Assembly (NCBI RefSeq): GCF_036173125.1
Contig: NZ_CP108054.1
Location: 6,291,001-6,355,000, forward strand
From: Streptomyces sp. NBC_00286
Lineage (GTDB): Bacteria; Actinomycetota; Actinomycetes; Streptomycetales; Streptomycetaceae
Length of the DNA: 64,000 bases
Reading direction: 5' to 3'
Positions 44,554 through 53,778 of this stretch are shown here, one piece after another. The notes beneath the pieces are model-generated. The model was not told where the DNA came from. It ran no database searches and saw only the letters and a list, made by a program, of their open reading frames with translations. The position numbers and the translations under genes are program-made. How positions within the stretch are numbered: position 1 is the first letter of the stretch; each line of letters begins with the position of its first letter.

Positions 44554-44729
44554 GTGTGACTTCGGTCACTCAGGGCCTGGTGGGGAACGTGATACGACTT
44601 CCCCACTCCAATGTGGGTCGGCCTTTGCCCTGCGCGCACCGTCCCTTTACCTGACCCCCCACTGCTGCTATCTGTCCCCCCAACTGCTGCGCCACGCCAG
44701 CACGTCCCCGCTCTACCGAGGTAGACCTC

Positions 44730-46262
44730 ATGTCACTCGAGTCCGTCACCAATTCCATCGACGACGCCGTCAGCGATTTCTTCGAACCCGTCGCGGAGCA
44801 TGTCGGCGATTTCGTCTTCTATGCCGTGCCTGTCGGCGACACCGAGCTTCCGCTCATCGTCGCCTGGCTCGTGATCGCGGGCCTGGTCTTCACCACCTGG
44901 TTCGGGCTGATCCAGGTTCGCAGGTTCAAGCTCGCCTTCGATGTCGTGCGCGGCAAGTACGACGAGGACGGCTCGCCCGGTGAGGTCAACCACTTCCAGG
45001 CGCTGACCGCCGCCGTCTCCGGCACCGTCGGCCTCGGCAACATCGCCGGTGTCGCCGTCGCCGTCTCCATCGGCGGCCCCGGCGCCACCTTCTGGATGAT
45101 CCTGTGCGGCCTGCTGGGCATGGCCACCAAGTTCGTCGAGGTCACCCTCGGTGTGAGGTACCGCGAAGAGCACGAGGACGGCACCGTCTCCGGCGGACCG
45201 ATGCACTACCTGCCCAAGGGGTTCGCCGAGCGCTTCGGTAAGGGTGGCGCCAAGTTCGGCAAGGTGCTCGCCGTACTGGCCTCCATCATGATCCTCTTCT
45301 TCGGCCTGTTCGGCGGCAACCTGTTCCAGACCAACCAGAGCTACGCGCAGGTCGCCTCGACCTTCGGCGGCGAGGACGGCTTCATGGCCTCCTCCGCCGG
45401 CGCCATCCTCTTCGGCCTGGTCGTCGCCGCGCTGGTCGGCCTCGTACTGCTCGGCGGCATCCGCTCCATCGCCTCGGTCACCAGCAGGCTGGTCCCGGCG
45501 ATGGCCGGCCTGTACATCGTGGCCTGCATTGTCGTCATCGTGGGGAACATCAGCGCGGTGCCCGACGCGATTCAGAAGATCATCGACGGCGCATTCCAGG
45601 CCGACGGTGTCGCCGGCGGTGTGCTCGGCGCCCTGATCGTCGGCTTCCAGCGCGCGGCCTTCTCCAACGAGGCCGGTCTGGGCTCCGCCCCGATCGCCCA
45701 CGCCGCGGTCAAGACCAAGCACCCGGCGAGCGAGGGTCTGGTCGCACTGCTGGAGCCGTTCATCGACACGGTCATCATCTGCACCATGACCGCGCTGACC
45801 ATCGCCATCGCCAACCCGCCCAGCTATGCCGAGGCCCGCGCGGGCGAGGACATCGGCGGCGTCACCATCACCTCCGACTCCTTCGAGACCGTACTGCCCT
45901 GGTTCCCGGACGTGCTGACCGTCGCGGTGCTGCTCTTCGCCTTCTCCACGATCCTGACCTGGGGCTACTACGGCCTCAAGGCATGGTCGTACCTCTTCGG
46001 CAAGAGCAAGACCAGCGAGACCGTCTTCAAGGCCCTCTGGAGCCTGTTCGTCGTCGCGGGCTCCCTGCTCTCCCTCGACACGCTGATCAGCCTGGCCGAC
46101 TCGGCGCTCTTCCTGCTGTCGGTGTTCAACATCATCGGCCTCTACCTGCTCACCCCCTTCGTCAAGCGCGAGCTCAACTCCTTCCTGGAGTTCGTCAAGC
46201 GCCGTAAGGCGGGCCTGCCGGACGTGGCCGAGGAAGCTCAGCCCGCGAAGTCGCTCGACTGA
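44730..46262 (+). CDS. alanine/glycine:cation symporter (AGCS family)
   Basis: Sodium-coupled amino-acid permease of 510 residues with about ten helices. The AGCS signature region reads VNHFQALTAAVSGTVGLGNI and GVAVAVSIGGPGATFWMILC (about 88-130); RYREEHEDGTVSGGPMHYL and QRAAFSNEAGLGSAPIAHAAV are also family hallmarks. ATG 44730 follows CCGAGG. A long C-rich leader of about 170 nt separates it from the preceding terminator. Confidence 0.93.
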   Translation: MSLESVTNSIDDAVSDFFEPVAEHVGDFVFYAVPVGDTELPLIVAWLVIAGLVFTTWFGLIQVRRFKLAFDVVRGKYDEDGSPGEVNHFQALTAAVSGTVGLGNIAGVAVAVSIGGPGATFWMILCGLLGMATKFVEVTLGVRYREEHEDGTVSGGPMHYLPKGFAERFGKGGAKFGKVLAVLASIMILFFGLFGGNLFQTNQSYAQVASTFGGEDGFMASSAGAILFGLVVAALVGLVLLGGIRSIASVTSRLVPAMAGLYIVACIVVIVGNISAVPDAIQKIIDGAFQADGVAGGVLGALIVGFQRAAFSNEAGLGSAPIAHAAVKTKHPASEGLVALLEPFIDTVIICTMTALTIAIANPPSYAEARAGEDIGGVTITSDSFETVLPWFPDVLTVAVLLFAFSTILTWGYYGLKAWSYLFGKSKTSETVFKALWSLFVVAGSLLSLDTLISLADSALFLLSVFNIIGLYLLTPFVKRELNSFLEFVKRRKAGLPDVAEEAQPAKSLD

Positions 46263-46318
46263 TTCGCTCGACTGATCCGAGCCGCGCCGCAGCTCAGCGG
46301 CCATTGCGCTCAGCATGT

Positions 46319-46355
46319 GGGCCGCCGCGTACCACTCCTCGGTACGCGGCGGCCC
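46319..46355 (+). terminator. hairpin between the symporter and mec
   Basis: GGGCCGCCGCGTACC and GGTACGCGGCGGCCC form a 15-bp stem with an ACTCCTC loop. It ends 7 bp before the mec -10 box, so it also fills the mec -35 region. Confidence 0.75.
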
Positions 46356-46362
46356 CTCTGCT

Positions 46363-46368
46363 TATCCT
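46363..46368 (+). promoter_or_regulatory. -10 box of a likely leaderless transcript (mec)
   Basis: TATCCT, 7 nt before ATG 46376. Confidence 0.4.
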
Positions 46369-46375
46369 GACGAGC

Positions 46376-46798
46376 ATGCTCACCATCACCCAGGCCCTCG
46401 TGGACCAGATCGTCGCCCACGCCCGCAAGGACCACCCCGACGAGGCCTGCGGCGTCATCGCGGGCCCGGCGGGTACGGACCGCCCCGAGCGCTTCATCCC
46501 CATGCTGAACGCGGCCATGTCGCCCACGTTCTACGAGTTCGACTCCGGCGATCTCCTCAAGCTGTACCGCGAGATGGACGACCGCGACGAGGAACCGGTC
46601 GTCATCTACCACTCCCACACGGCCACCGAGGCGTACCCGTCCCGCACCGACATCTCGTACGCCAACGAGCCCGGCGCCCACTACGTGCTGGTGTCCACCG
46701 CCGACACCGACGGACTCGGCGACTTCCAGTTCCGTTCGTACCGGATCGTCGAGGGCGAGGTCACGGAGGAGGAGGTCAAGGTCGTACAGGCCTACTGA
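46376..46798 (+). CDS. mec: JAMM-motif metalloprotease, Mec+ (CysO-cysteine peptidase)
   Basis: 140-residue zinc peptidase. In mycobacteria Mec+ frees cysteine from the CysO-cysteine adduct. The JAMM ligands are Glu23 (PDEACGVI), His79 and His81 (YHSHTATEAYPSRTD), Ser89 and Asp92. It heads the mec-cysO-cysM group, the full sulfur-carrier route to cysteine. ATG 46376 has a TATCCT box 7 nt upstream and no ribosome-binding site. Confidence 0.9.
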   Translation: MLTITQALVDQIVAHARKDHPDEACGVIAGPAGTDRPERFIPMLNAAMSPTFYEFDSGDLLKLYREMDDRDEEPVVIYHSHTATEAYPSRTDISYANEPGAHYVLVSTADTDGLGDFQFRSYRIVEGEVTEEEVKVVQAY

Positions 46799-46857
46799 TC
46801 CCGCGATGCGGGCAAAAATCATCCACGATGTGAGATCACATTCCAGGACCCGGACCG

Positions 46858-46883
46858 GGAATCGATACGATGAGCCCATGGTT
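46858..46883 (+). promoter_or_regulatory. SigR-type promoter candidate before cysO-cysM
   Basis: GGAAT (46858-46862), 18 nt, GTT (46881-46883) fits the SigR consensus GGAAT-N18-GTT exactly. A second box, TACGAT (46866-46871), lies 6 nt before the leader peptide ATG and would suit a vegetative leaderless start. Confidence 0.45.
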
Positions 46884-46973
46884 TCCCACGACGTGAGCGA
46901 CAAGACGCCGGGCATGCTGCTCGTGGCGCGGCTGCACGTCGATCTGTGCAGGCTCGCCAGCGCCATCTGTTGA
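46878..46973 (+). CDS. putative Cys-responsive leader peptide upstream of cysO-cysM
   Basis: 31-residue reading frame ending LHVDLCRLASAIC-stop, with Cys at position 24 and as the last residue. The HVDLCR...SAxC pattern matches the short leader peptides that precede sulfur genes in actinobacteria. It lies 120 nt before cysO. Translation stalling at Cys codons (TGC, TGT) when cysteine is scarce could change the fold of the following RNA. Start is ATG 46878, apparently leaderless; ATG 46914 would give a 19-residue form if transcription starts at the SigR-like promoter. Confidence 0.65.
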   Translation: MVSHDVSDKTPGMLLVARLHVDLCRLASAIC

Positions 46974-47093
46974 TGCCGCCTGCCGCCGTACGGCTGCTGT
47001 GAGAGCCGCGGCGCGGTTTATCGCGTACCACCTTGCAATTCCGCGCTGTCGCGCGCCCACCGACCTGACTTCTTCCGACAGGAGCCCGCAACC

Positions 47094-47372
47094 ATGGCCA
47101 TCGAGGTCCGCATCCCCACCATCCTCCGCCAGTACACCGACGGTCAAAAGGCGGTGGAGGGCACCGGTGACACCCTCGCCGATCTGTTCGCCGACCTCGA
47201 GACCCGCCACTCGGGCATCCAGGCTCGCATCGTGGACGGCGGCGAACTGCGCCGCTTCGTGAACGTCTACCTCAACGACGAGGACGTCCGCTTCCTCGAC
47301 GGCATCAACACCAAGCTGACCGACGGCGACAACGTGACGATTCTGCCGGCGGTAGCCGGCGGCATGGTCTGA
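47094..47372 (+). CDS. cysO: ThiS/MoaD-like sulfur carrier protein CysO
   Basis: 92-residue ubiquitin-fold sulfur carrier that brings thiocarboxylate sulfur to CysM. The body MAIEVRIPTILRQYT ... FVNVYLNDEDVRFL ... DGDNVTILPAVAGG matches CysO. The active Gly-Gly is followed by Met-Val, so the chain ends GGMV; these two residues must be removed before thiocarboxylation. ATG 47094 follows AGGAG. cysM starts 17 bp after the stop. Confidence 0.92.
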   Translation: MAIEVRIPTILRQYTDGQKAVEGTGDTLADLFADLETRHSGIQARIVDGGELRRFVNVYLNDEDVRFLDGINTKLTDGDNVTILPAVAGGMV

Positions 47373-47383
47373 CCGGGCTCTGA

Positions 47384-48340
<957 letters not shown>

Positions 48341-48396
48341 CGGGGGCGGGCGCGGGTTGTTTGCGCCCCCGCCGCCCCTACCCATTCCCGTCCCCC

Positions 48397-48546
48397 GGGG
48401 CTTCGCCCCGAGCCCGCACCAGGGGCTTTGCCCCGAGCCCGCACCAGGGGCTTTGCCCCGAGCCCGTACCAGGGGCTTTGCCCCGAGCCCGCCCCTGGGG
48501 CTTTGCCCGGAGCCCCCACCAGGGGCTCCGCCCCGAGCCCCCACCA
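48397..48546. repeat. six-copy 25-bp tandem hairpin repeat
   Basis: Copies begin at 48397, 48422, 48447, 48472, 48497 and 48522. Each has a GGGGCTTTGCCCC hairpin followed by GAGCCCGCACCA or a variant. The spacing is exact, but there are no distinct spacers. Confidence 0.95.
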
Positions 48547-48960
48547 GCCGCCCCTGGACCCCGCTGGGGCTCCGCCCCAGACCCCCATCGGCCTGGCGGC
48601 CTCGTCCTCAAACTCCCCCAGCTACCGCTGGGGGTGCCCCCAGAGGTGCCCCCAGACGGGCTGAGTAATGCCAGCCTCGGCTGCAAGGTTCAACCGAGGC
48701 GGCGCCGTCATCAGCCCAGGCCAAAATCAGCCCGTCCGGCGTTTGAGGACCGGGGGTTCGGGGGCTGGCCCCCGAAACGGGGTCCGGGGCGCAGCCCCGA
48801 GCGGGTCCAAGGGCGCAGCCCATGGCCGGGGTCCGGGCAGAGCCCCGAGGGGGTCCGGGGCGCAGCCCCGAGGGCGGGGTCTGGGGCGGCAGCCCCAGCG
48901 GGGTCCAGGGGCGGAGCCCCTTGGTATGGGACGGGTAAGGGCGGCGGGGGCGAAAGCACC
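48547..48960. repeat. GC hairpin-rich region mirrored to the 25-bp repeat
   Basis: Contains TGGGGCTCCGCCCCA, a CCCCCAGCTACCGCTGGGGG palindrome, a segment around 48700-48750 (GGCGTTTGAGGACCGGGGG), then several GGTCCGGGGCGCAGCCCCGA units. Its right end (ACGGGTAAGGGCGGCGGGGG, about 48925-48945) is nearly the inverse of 48365-48390, so the whole gap is a large imperfect inverted repeat. No gene seen. Confidence 0.75.
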
Positions 48961-49095
48961 CCCGATTCAGTGACGCCGCAGGTGAGTTCGCCCACAAGAC
49001 CCCCTTACGGAGGAGCGACCGGAGGTTTTGCGCCTTACGCTCGACGGACCGCACGACCCCCGACTTCACTCCCCGCCAGCGGAGGTTTCTGCTTT

Positions 49096-49848
49096 ATGAA
49101 GCTCACCGTCGTCGGCTGCTCGGGGTCGTTCCCGTCCGCGGAATCGGCCTGCTCGAGCTACCTCGTAGAGGCCGACGGCTTCCGGCTGCTCCTCGACATG
49201 GGCAACGGTGCCCTTGGCGAGCTGCAGCGCCACTGCGGTCTCTACGACCTCGACGCGATCTACCTCAGCCACCTGCACGCCGACCACTGCATCGACATGT
49301 GCGCCTACTTCGTGGCGCGCTACTACCGGCACGAAGGCGGCCGCGCCGCCCCCATCCCGGTCTACGGCCCCGAGGGCACCGAGCACCGCCTCACCACCGC
49401 CTACGCCGACACCCCCAGCGCCTCCTCCATGAGCGAGGTCTTCGACTTCCACACGGTCAAACCGGGCTCCTTCGAGATCGGCCCGTTCTCCGTGCACACC
49501 GAGAAGGTGAGCCACCCGGTGGAGGCATACGGCATCCGCGTCGAACACAGCGGCCGGACGCTCACGTACTCCGGCGACACGGGCGTCTGCGACCCGCTCG
49601 TCGAACTCGCCCGGGACGCCGACCTGTTCCTCTGCGAGGCCGCGTTCACCCACGGCAAGGAGAACATCCCCGACCTGCACCTCAACGGCCGCGAGGCGGG
49701 CGAGATCGCCGCCCGCGCCGCCGCCCGCCGCCTCGTCCTCACCCACATCCCGCCGTGGACGGACCCCCAGGTCAACCTCGCGGACGCCCGCGAGACGTAC
49801 ACCGGCCCGGTGGAACTGGCGGCGCCGAGGGCGACGTACGAGATCTAG
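49096..49848 (+). CDS. metallo-beta-lactamase-fold hydrolase (RNase Z-like)
   Basis: 250 residues. The metal-binding motif is SHLHADH (His59, His61, Asp63, His64); further ligands are probably His in TEKVSHPVEAYG, Asp in TYSGDTG, and His in VLTHIPPW. It resembles ElaC/RNase Z phosphodiesterases, but it is shorter than true tRNA 3'-processing enzymes and lacks an evident exosite arm. ATG 49096 has GGAGG 10 nt upstream. It sits between the repeat block and a bidirectional terminator. Confidence 0.85.
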   Translation: MKLTVVGCSGSFPSAESACSSYLVEADGFRLLLDMGNGALGELQRHCGLYDLDAIYLSHLHADHCIDMCAYFVARYYRHEGGRAAPIPVYGPEGTEHRLTTAYADTPSASSMSEVFDFHTVKPGSFEIGPFSVHTEKVSHPVEAYGIRVEHSGRTLTYSGDTGVCDPLVELARDADLFLCEAAFTHGKENIPDLHLNGREAGEIAARAAARRLVLTHIPPWTDPQVNLADARETYTGPVELAAPRATYEI

Positions 49849-49897
49849 CCCCTCCGGCGCGTCAGCACGGTCCTGGCCCATCCGTACGGGCATACGG

Positions 49898-49931
49898 AGG
49901 CCCCCTCAGCCGAGTGGCTGAGGGGGCCTTT
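49898..49931. terminator. bidirectional terminator between the hydrolase and nagE
   Basis: AGGCCCCCTCAGCC and GGCTGAGGGGGCCT form a 14-bp stem with a GAGT loop and TT after. Confidence 0.88.
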
Positions 49932-49949
49932 CCGCGGGGACGGGCGGGA

Positions 49950-51200
49950 TTACGCCTTGGTCAGGTCCTCGACCTCCTCCTCGGGCTCGCGGCCCGGGGT
50001 GGTGAGGTTGAACTTGATGATGGCGAAGCGGAAGACGGTGTAGTAGACGGCGGCGAAGACCAGGCCTATCGGGATGATCAGCCATGGCCTGGTCGCGAGG
50101 TTCCAGTTCAGGACGTAGTCGATCGCGCCGGCCGAGAAGGTGAAGCCGGCGTGCACACCGAGCGCCCAGGTGATCGCCATGGACAGGGCGGTGAGCACCG
50201 CGTGGATCACGTACAGCAGCGGGGCGATGAACATGAACGCGAACTCGATCGGCTCGGTGACACCGGTCACGAAGGAGGTCAGCGCGACGGAGACCATGAG
50301 ACCGGTGACGGCCTTGCGGCGCTCGGGACGGGCGGTGTGCGCGATGGCGAGGGCGGCGGCCGGCAGACCGAACATCATGATCGGGAAGAAGCCCGTCATG
50401 AACTGTCCGGCGGTCGGGTCACCGGCGAAGAAGCGGTTCAGGTCGCCGTTCACGACCTCGCCCGCGGCGTTCGTGAAGTCGCCGATCTGGAACCAGGAGA
50501 CGGAGTTCACGAACTGGTGCATGCCGACCGGGATCAGCGCGCGATTGATCAGACCGAACAGGCCCGCGCCGAAGGCGCCGAGACCCGTGATCCACGTGCC
50601 GAAGTCGGAGATGACCTCGCCGATCGGCTCCCAGACCAGGCCGAAGAAGACGCCCATGAAGGTGCCGACGAAGGCCATCATGATCGGGACCAGACGGCGG
50701 CCGTTGAAGAAGCCGAGCCAGTCGACCAGCTTGGTGCGGTGGAACTTCTGCCACAGCACGGCGGACAGCAGACCCATGATGATGCCGCCGAGGACACCGG
50801 GGTTGTTGTAGGTCGCGGCTATGTCCGCGCCGTCCTGGACCTTGGCCTCGGTGACCGGGAACGCCTTCAGTACGTTGCTGTAGACGAGGAAGCCGACCAG
50901 TGCGGCGAGCGCGGTGGAGCCGTCCGACTTCTTGGCGAAGCCGATCGCGACGCCGATGCAGAAGAGCAGCGGCAGGTTGTCGAATACGGCGCCGCCGGCG
51001 GTCGCGAAGACGGAGGCGACCTTGTGCCAGCCGAGTCCGTCGTCGCCGAACACATCGGCTTGGCCGAGACGCAGCAGGATGCCCGCCGCCGGAAGCACGG
51101 CGATGGGGAGCTGCAGGCTGCGGCCGATCTTCTGCAGGCCCTGGAACAGGCCGGATCCCCACTTCTTAGCGGGGGCCGCCGTGGCTGTGGCGGTGCTCAT
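49950..51200 (-). CDS. nagE2: PTS permease, N-acetylglucosamine-type EIIC
   Basis: Membrane channel that imports GlcNAc while EIIB phosphorylates it. 416 residues with a glucose/GlcNAc-superfamily EIIC layout: GLQKIGRSLQLPIAVLPAAGILL at the start, GFINRALIPVGMHQFVN-like LINRALIPVGMHQFVN (about 195), and SFVTGVTEPIEFAFMF containing the Gly-Ile-Thr-Glu-like substrate motif (ITEPIEF region). ATG 51200 has GGAGG close by; further upstream codons lie in the operator. Divergent nagF supplies EIIB; HPr, EI and EIIA are elsewhere. S. coelicolor has nagE1 as well, which is absent here. Confidence 0.92.
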   Translation of the reverse strand: MSTATATAAPAKKWGSGLFQGLQKIGRSLQLPIAVLPAAGILLRLGQADVFGDDGLGWHKVASVFATAGGAVFDNLPLLFCIGVAIGFAKKSDGSTALAALVGFLVYSNVLKAFPVTEAKVQDGADIAATYNNPGVLGGIIMGLLSAVLWQKFHRTKLVDWLGFFNGRRLVPIMMAFVGTFMGVFFGLVWEPIGEVISDFGTWITGLGAFGAGLFGLINRALIPVGMHQFVNSVSWFQIGDFTNAAGEVVNGDLNRFFAGDPTAGQFMTGFFPIMMFGLPAAALAIAHTARPERRKAVTGLMVSVALTSFVTGVTEPIEFAFMFIAPLLYVIHAVLTALSMAITWALGVHAGFTFSAGAIDYVLNWNLATRPWLIIPIGLVFAAVYYTVFRFAIIKFNLTTPGREPEEEVEDLTKA

Positions 51201-51220
51201 GGTGCCTCCAATGGGCGGGC

Positions 51221-51251
51221 ATGGTCTACACCACTCAGTGGTGTAGACCAT
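51221..51251. promoter_or_regulatory. double DasR-responsive element before nagE2
   Basis: A perfect 31-bp palindrome: ATGGTCTACACCACT, a central C, AGTGGTGTAGACCAT. It contains TGGTCTACACCA (51222-51233) and TGGTGTAGACCA (51239-51250), each 11 of 12 to the DasR consensus. It is 21 bp upstream of the nagE2 start. Confidence 0.88.
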
Positions 51252-51545
51252 GTTGTAGCACGGTGAAGGCCAGATAAGGAACCCGTCAATTTGTCACCCT
51301 GGAAATACCAGTCAAATGGTGATGTTCAGCGCAAATGACCCTGGTGTGCGTGCCCGTCTGAGCACCCGTCACCACCATAAGAGCGTCAACTTCCTTGCCC
51401 GTGCGGCCCCTTGTGCCGCGCCCCGGTCCGCTGTCGACCGTCCCGCCCCCGGACACTCCGTCGGCACTGGGCCGAGGTCAACGGCATGTGATGCCTGTGG
51501 GTTTGTCCGATGGTTGACCGACCGGGTTTCGCCGCACCCGTCGTG

Positions 51546-51557
51546 TGGTGTAGACCA
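51546..51557. promoter_or_regulatory. DasR-responsive element before nagF
   Basis: TGGTGTAGACCA, 11 of 12 to the consensus and 88 bp before the nagF start. The rest of the nagE2-nagF gap (about 390 bp) holds both promoters and no gene. Confidence 0.85.
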
Positions 51558-51644
51558 GTGCCGTAAGGATGTGCTGTCGCGGACCCGCGGCGAGTCGCGT
51601 CCCGGCCCCGAGAACACGTCCTTTTTGACATCAGGGAGAAAGAA

Positions 51645-51878
51645 ATGGCCACCAAGGCTGAGAAGATCGTCGCCGGGCTCGGCGGCATCGACAACATCGA
51701 AGAGGTCGAGGGCTGCATCACGCGACTGCGCACCGAGGTCGTCGATCCGGGCCTGGTCGACGAGGCCGCCCTGAAGGCCGCCGGCGCCCACGGCGTCGTC
51801 AAGATGGGCACGGCGATCCAGGTCGTCATCGGCACGGACGCAGACCCGATCGCAGCGGACATCGAGGACATGATGTAA
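51645..51878 (+). CDS. nagF: PTS EIIB, N-acetylglucosamine-specific
   Basis: 77-residue soluble EIIB domain that passes phosphate from EIIA to GlcNAc in the EIIC channel. The phosphorylated Cys24 is in VEGCITRLR; GVVKMGTAIQVVIG closes the domain. ATG 51645 has AGGGAGAAAG close upstream. It is divergent from the EIIC gene with its own DasR-type operator, as remembered for the nag genes of S. coelicolor. Confidence 0.93.
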   Translation: MATKAEKIVAGLGGIDNIEEVEGCITRLRTEVVDPGLVDEAALKAAGAHGVVKMGTAIQVVIGTDADPIAADIEDMM

Positions 51879-51899
51879 GCACCTGAACCACCCGACGGG

Positions 51900-52300
51900 C
51901 CACGCCGGGCTCAGCGTGCCTCGCCGGGATCAGCCGGCCCGCTGAGTTCGGCAGGCCCGCCGGATTCGGCAGGCCCGCTGGGTTCTGTAGGCCCGCCGGG
52001 ATCACCCGGCCAGGCCGGAATCAGGGGACTGCCGGGCCTGTCGAATCCGTGGGGCTTACCGAATCCGCTGGTTCGCCGGAGACCGGGCTCACCGAACCCG
52101 CCGAGCCGACCGCATTCGCCGGGCTTGCCGAATCGAACCACGTCTATCGCAGGTCCGCCGGGCTCAGCGGAGCTCGCCGCATCAGTGGGCCCGCCGGGCT
52201 TGCCCAACCGTGACGGCTCACCGGATCCGCCGGGCACACCCGACCCGCCGACTCCAACGAAACCGCCGAGCCCACCCCCCCGGCGGGCTCACCGTCCCCT
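51900..52300. repeat. degenerate GCCGGG-type tandem repeat, collagen-like on the minus strand
   Basis: About 400 bp in which short units such as GGCCCGCCGGATTCGGCA recur imperfectly. On the minus strand 52237-51911 a frame reads [18 protein letters not shown] and other Gly-Pro-Xaa units. GTG 52237 lacks a clear ribosome-binding site; coding is doubtful. The remainder up to 52383 precedes rph. Confidence 0.6.
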
Positions 52301-52382
52301 CGGGCAGCGCCCGATGCCGGCCCGCGGGCCCCGCCGAGGGACCGTCTCCGTTACCGGAGGAGGTCCCTCCACCATCTGCGAC

Positions 52383-52388
52383 TAGGCT
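52383..52388 (+). promoter_or_regulatory. -10 box of a likely leaderless transcript (rph)
   Basis: TAGGCT, 7 nt before ATG 52396; no ribosome-binding site. The same hexamer with the same spacing precedes the gene at 61581. Confidence 0.45.
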
Positions 52389-52395
52389 CATCGCC

Positions 52396-53133
<738 letters not shown>

Positions 53134-53292
53134 AGGACGCGTCAATTCCGCACCGACAGGGGCCGCGCAACGCGGGCAACCACGGCAGCGGTCTCCGCGT
53201 CCCTACCAGTACGGGCGTACGGCACACCGCCGCACGCCCCGCCGCACCACACGGGGCCCCCTAGGCCCGCAAAGCAACGGGAGGACCGTTCC

Positions 53293-53697
53293 ATGGCCGC
53301 GAGCCGACGCCCGCGACGTCGCAGTATCACCATCGCCTCCGCAGTGGCAGCCGTCGCGCTGACCGCCGGACTCACCACCGGCTGCGACGCCGTCAACAAG
53401 GCGCTGGACTGCGCCAGGACCGCCGACGCCATCGCCGACAGCGTCACCGAACTCCAGCAGGCCGTCGAAAACGCGGCGAACGACCCCACGCAGACCGACG
53501 AAGCACTCGACTCCATCGACAAGAACCTCAACGAAATCGGCGACAAAACCGAGGACACCGACGTCAACAAGGCCGTCGACGACCTCCAGACCGCCGTCAC
53601 CAACGTCCGCGAATCCATCAAGAACGGCGACGAGACACCGGACATCAGCCCGGTCACGGACGCCGCAGGCGAACTGACGAAGGTCTGCACCTCGTAG
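53293..53697 (+). CDS. small secreted lipoprotein, coiled-coil
   Basis: 134 residues, unrecognised. A basic start (RRPRRRSITIASAVAAVAL) and lipobox LTTGC (Cys at about 31) make a lipoprotein signal. The mature part has Cys40 and a C-terminal Cys, and helices with heptad-like spacing (IADSVTELQQAVENAAND). ATG 53293 has GGGAGG 8 nt upstream. It lies between rph and rdgB, a place usually empty. Confidence 0.78.
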   Translation: MAASRRPRRRSITIASAVAAVALTAGLTTGCDAVNKALDCARTADAIADSVTELQQAVENAANDPTQTDEALDSIDKNLNEIGDKTEDTDVNKAVDDLQTAVTNVRESIKNGDETPDISPVTDAAGELTKVCTS

Positions 53698-53718
53698 AAG
53701 ATCCCAGGGTTACGGAAC

Positions 53719-53752
53719 TGGGGGGCGCCCTGAACGAGAGGAGCGCCCCCCA
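53719..53752 (+). terminator. terminator after the lipoprotein gene
   Basis: TGGGGGGCGC (53719-53728) and GCGCCCCCCA (53743-53752) form a 10-bp stem with a 14-nt loop. Confidence 0.8.
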
Positions 53753-53765
53753 CTCATGACCTGAC

Positions 53766-53771
53766 TACTGT
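53766..53771 (+). promoter_or_regulatory. -10 box of a likely leaderless transcript (rdgB)
   Basis: TACTGT, 7 nt before ATG 53779. The GTG inside (53770) is in frame but would lie in the box. Confidence 0.4.
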
Positions 53772-53778
53772 GAGAGCC

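Noticed and set aside
48397..48546. Second CRISPR-like array with 25-bp period
   Set aside because: No spacers between units; each is a self-complementary hairpin.
51911..52237. Collagen-like protein gene on the minus strand
   Set aside because: No ribosome-binding site, degenerate repeat composition, and other frames are open too; kept as a repeat.
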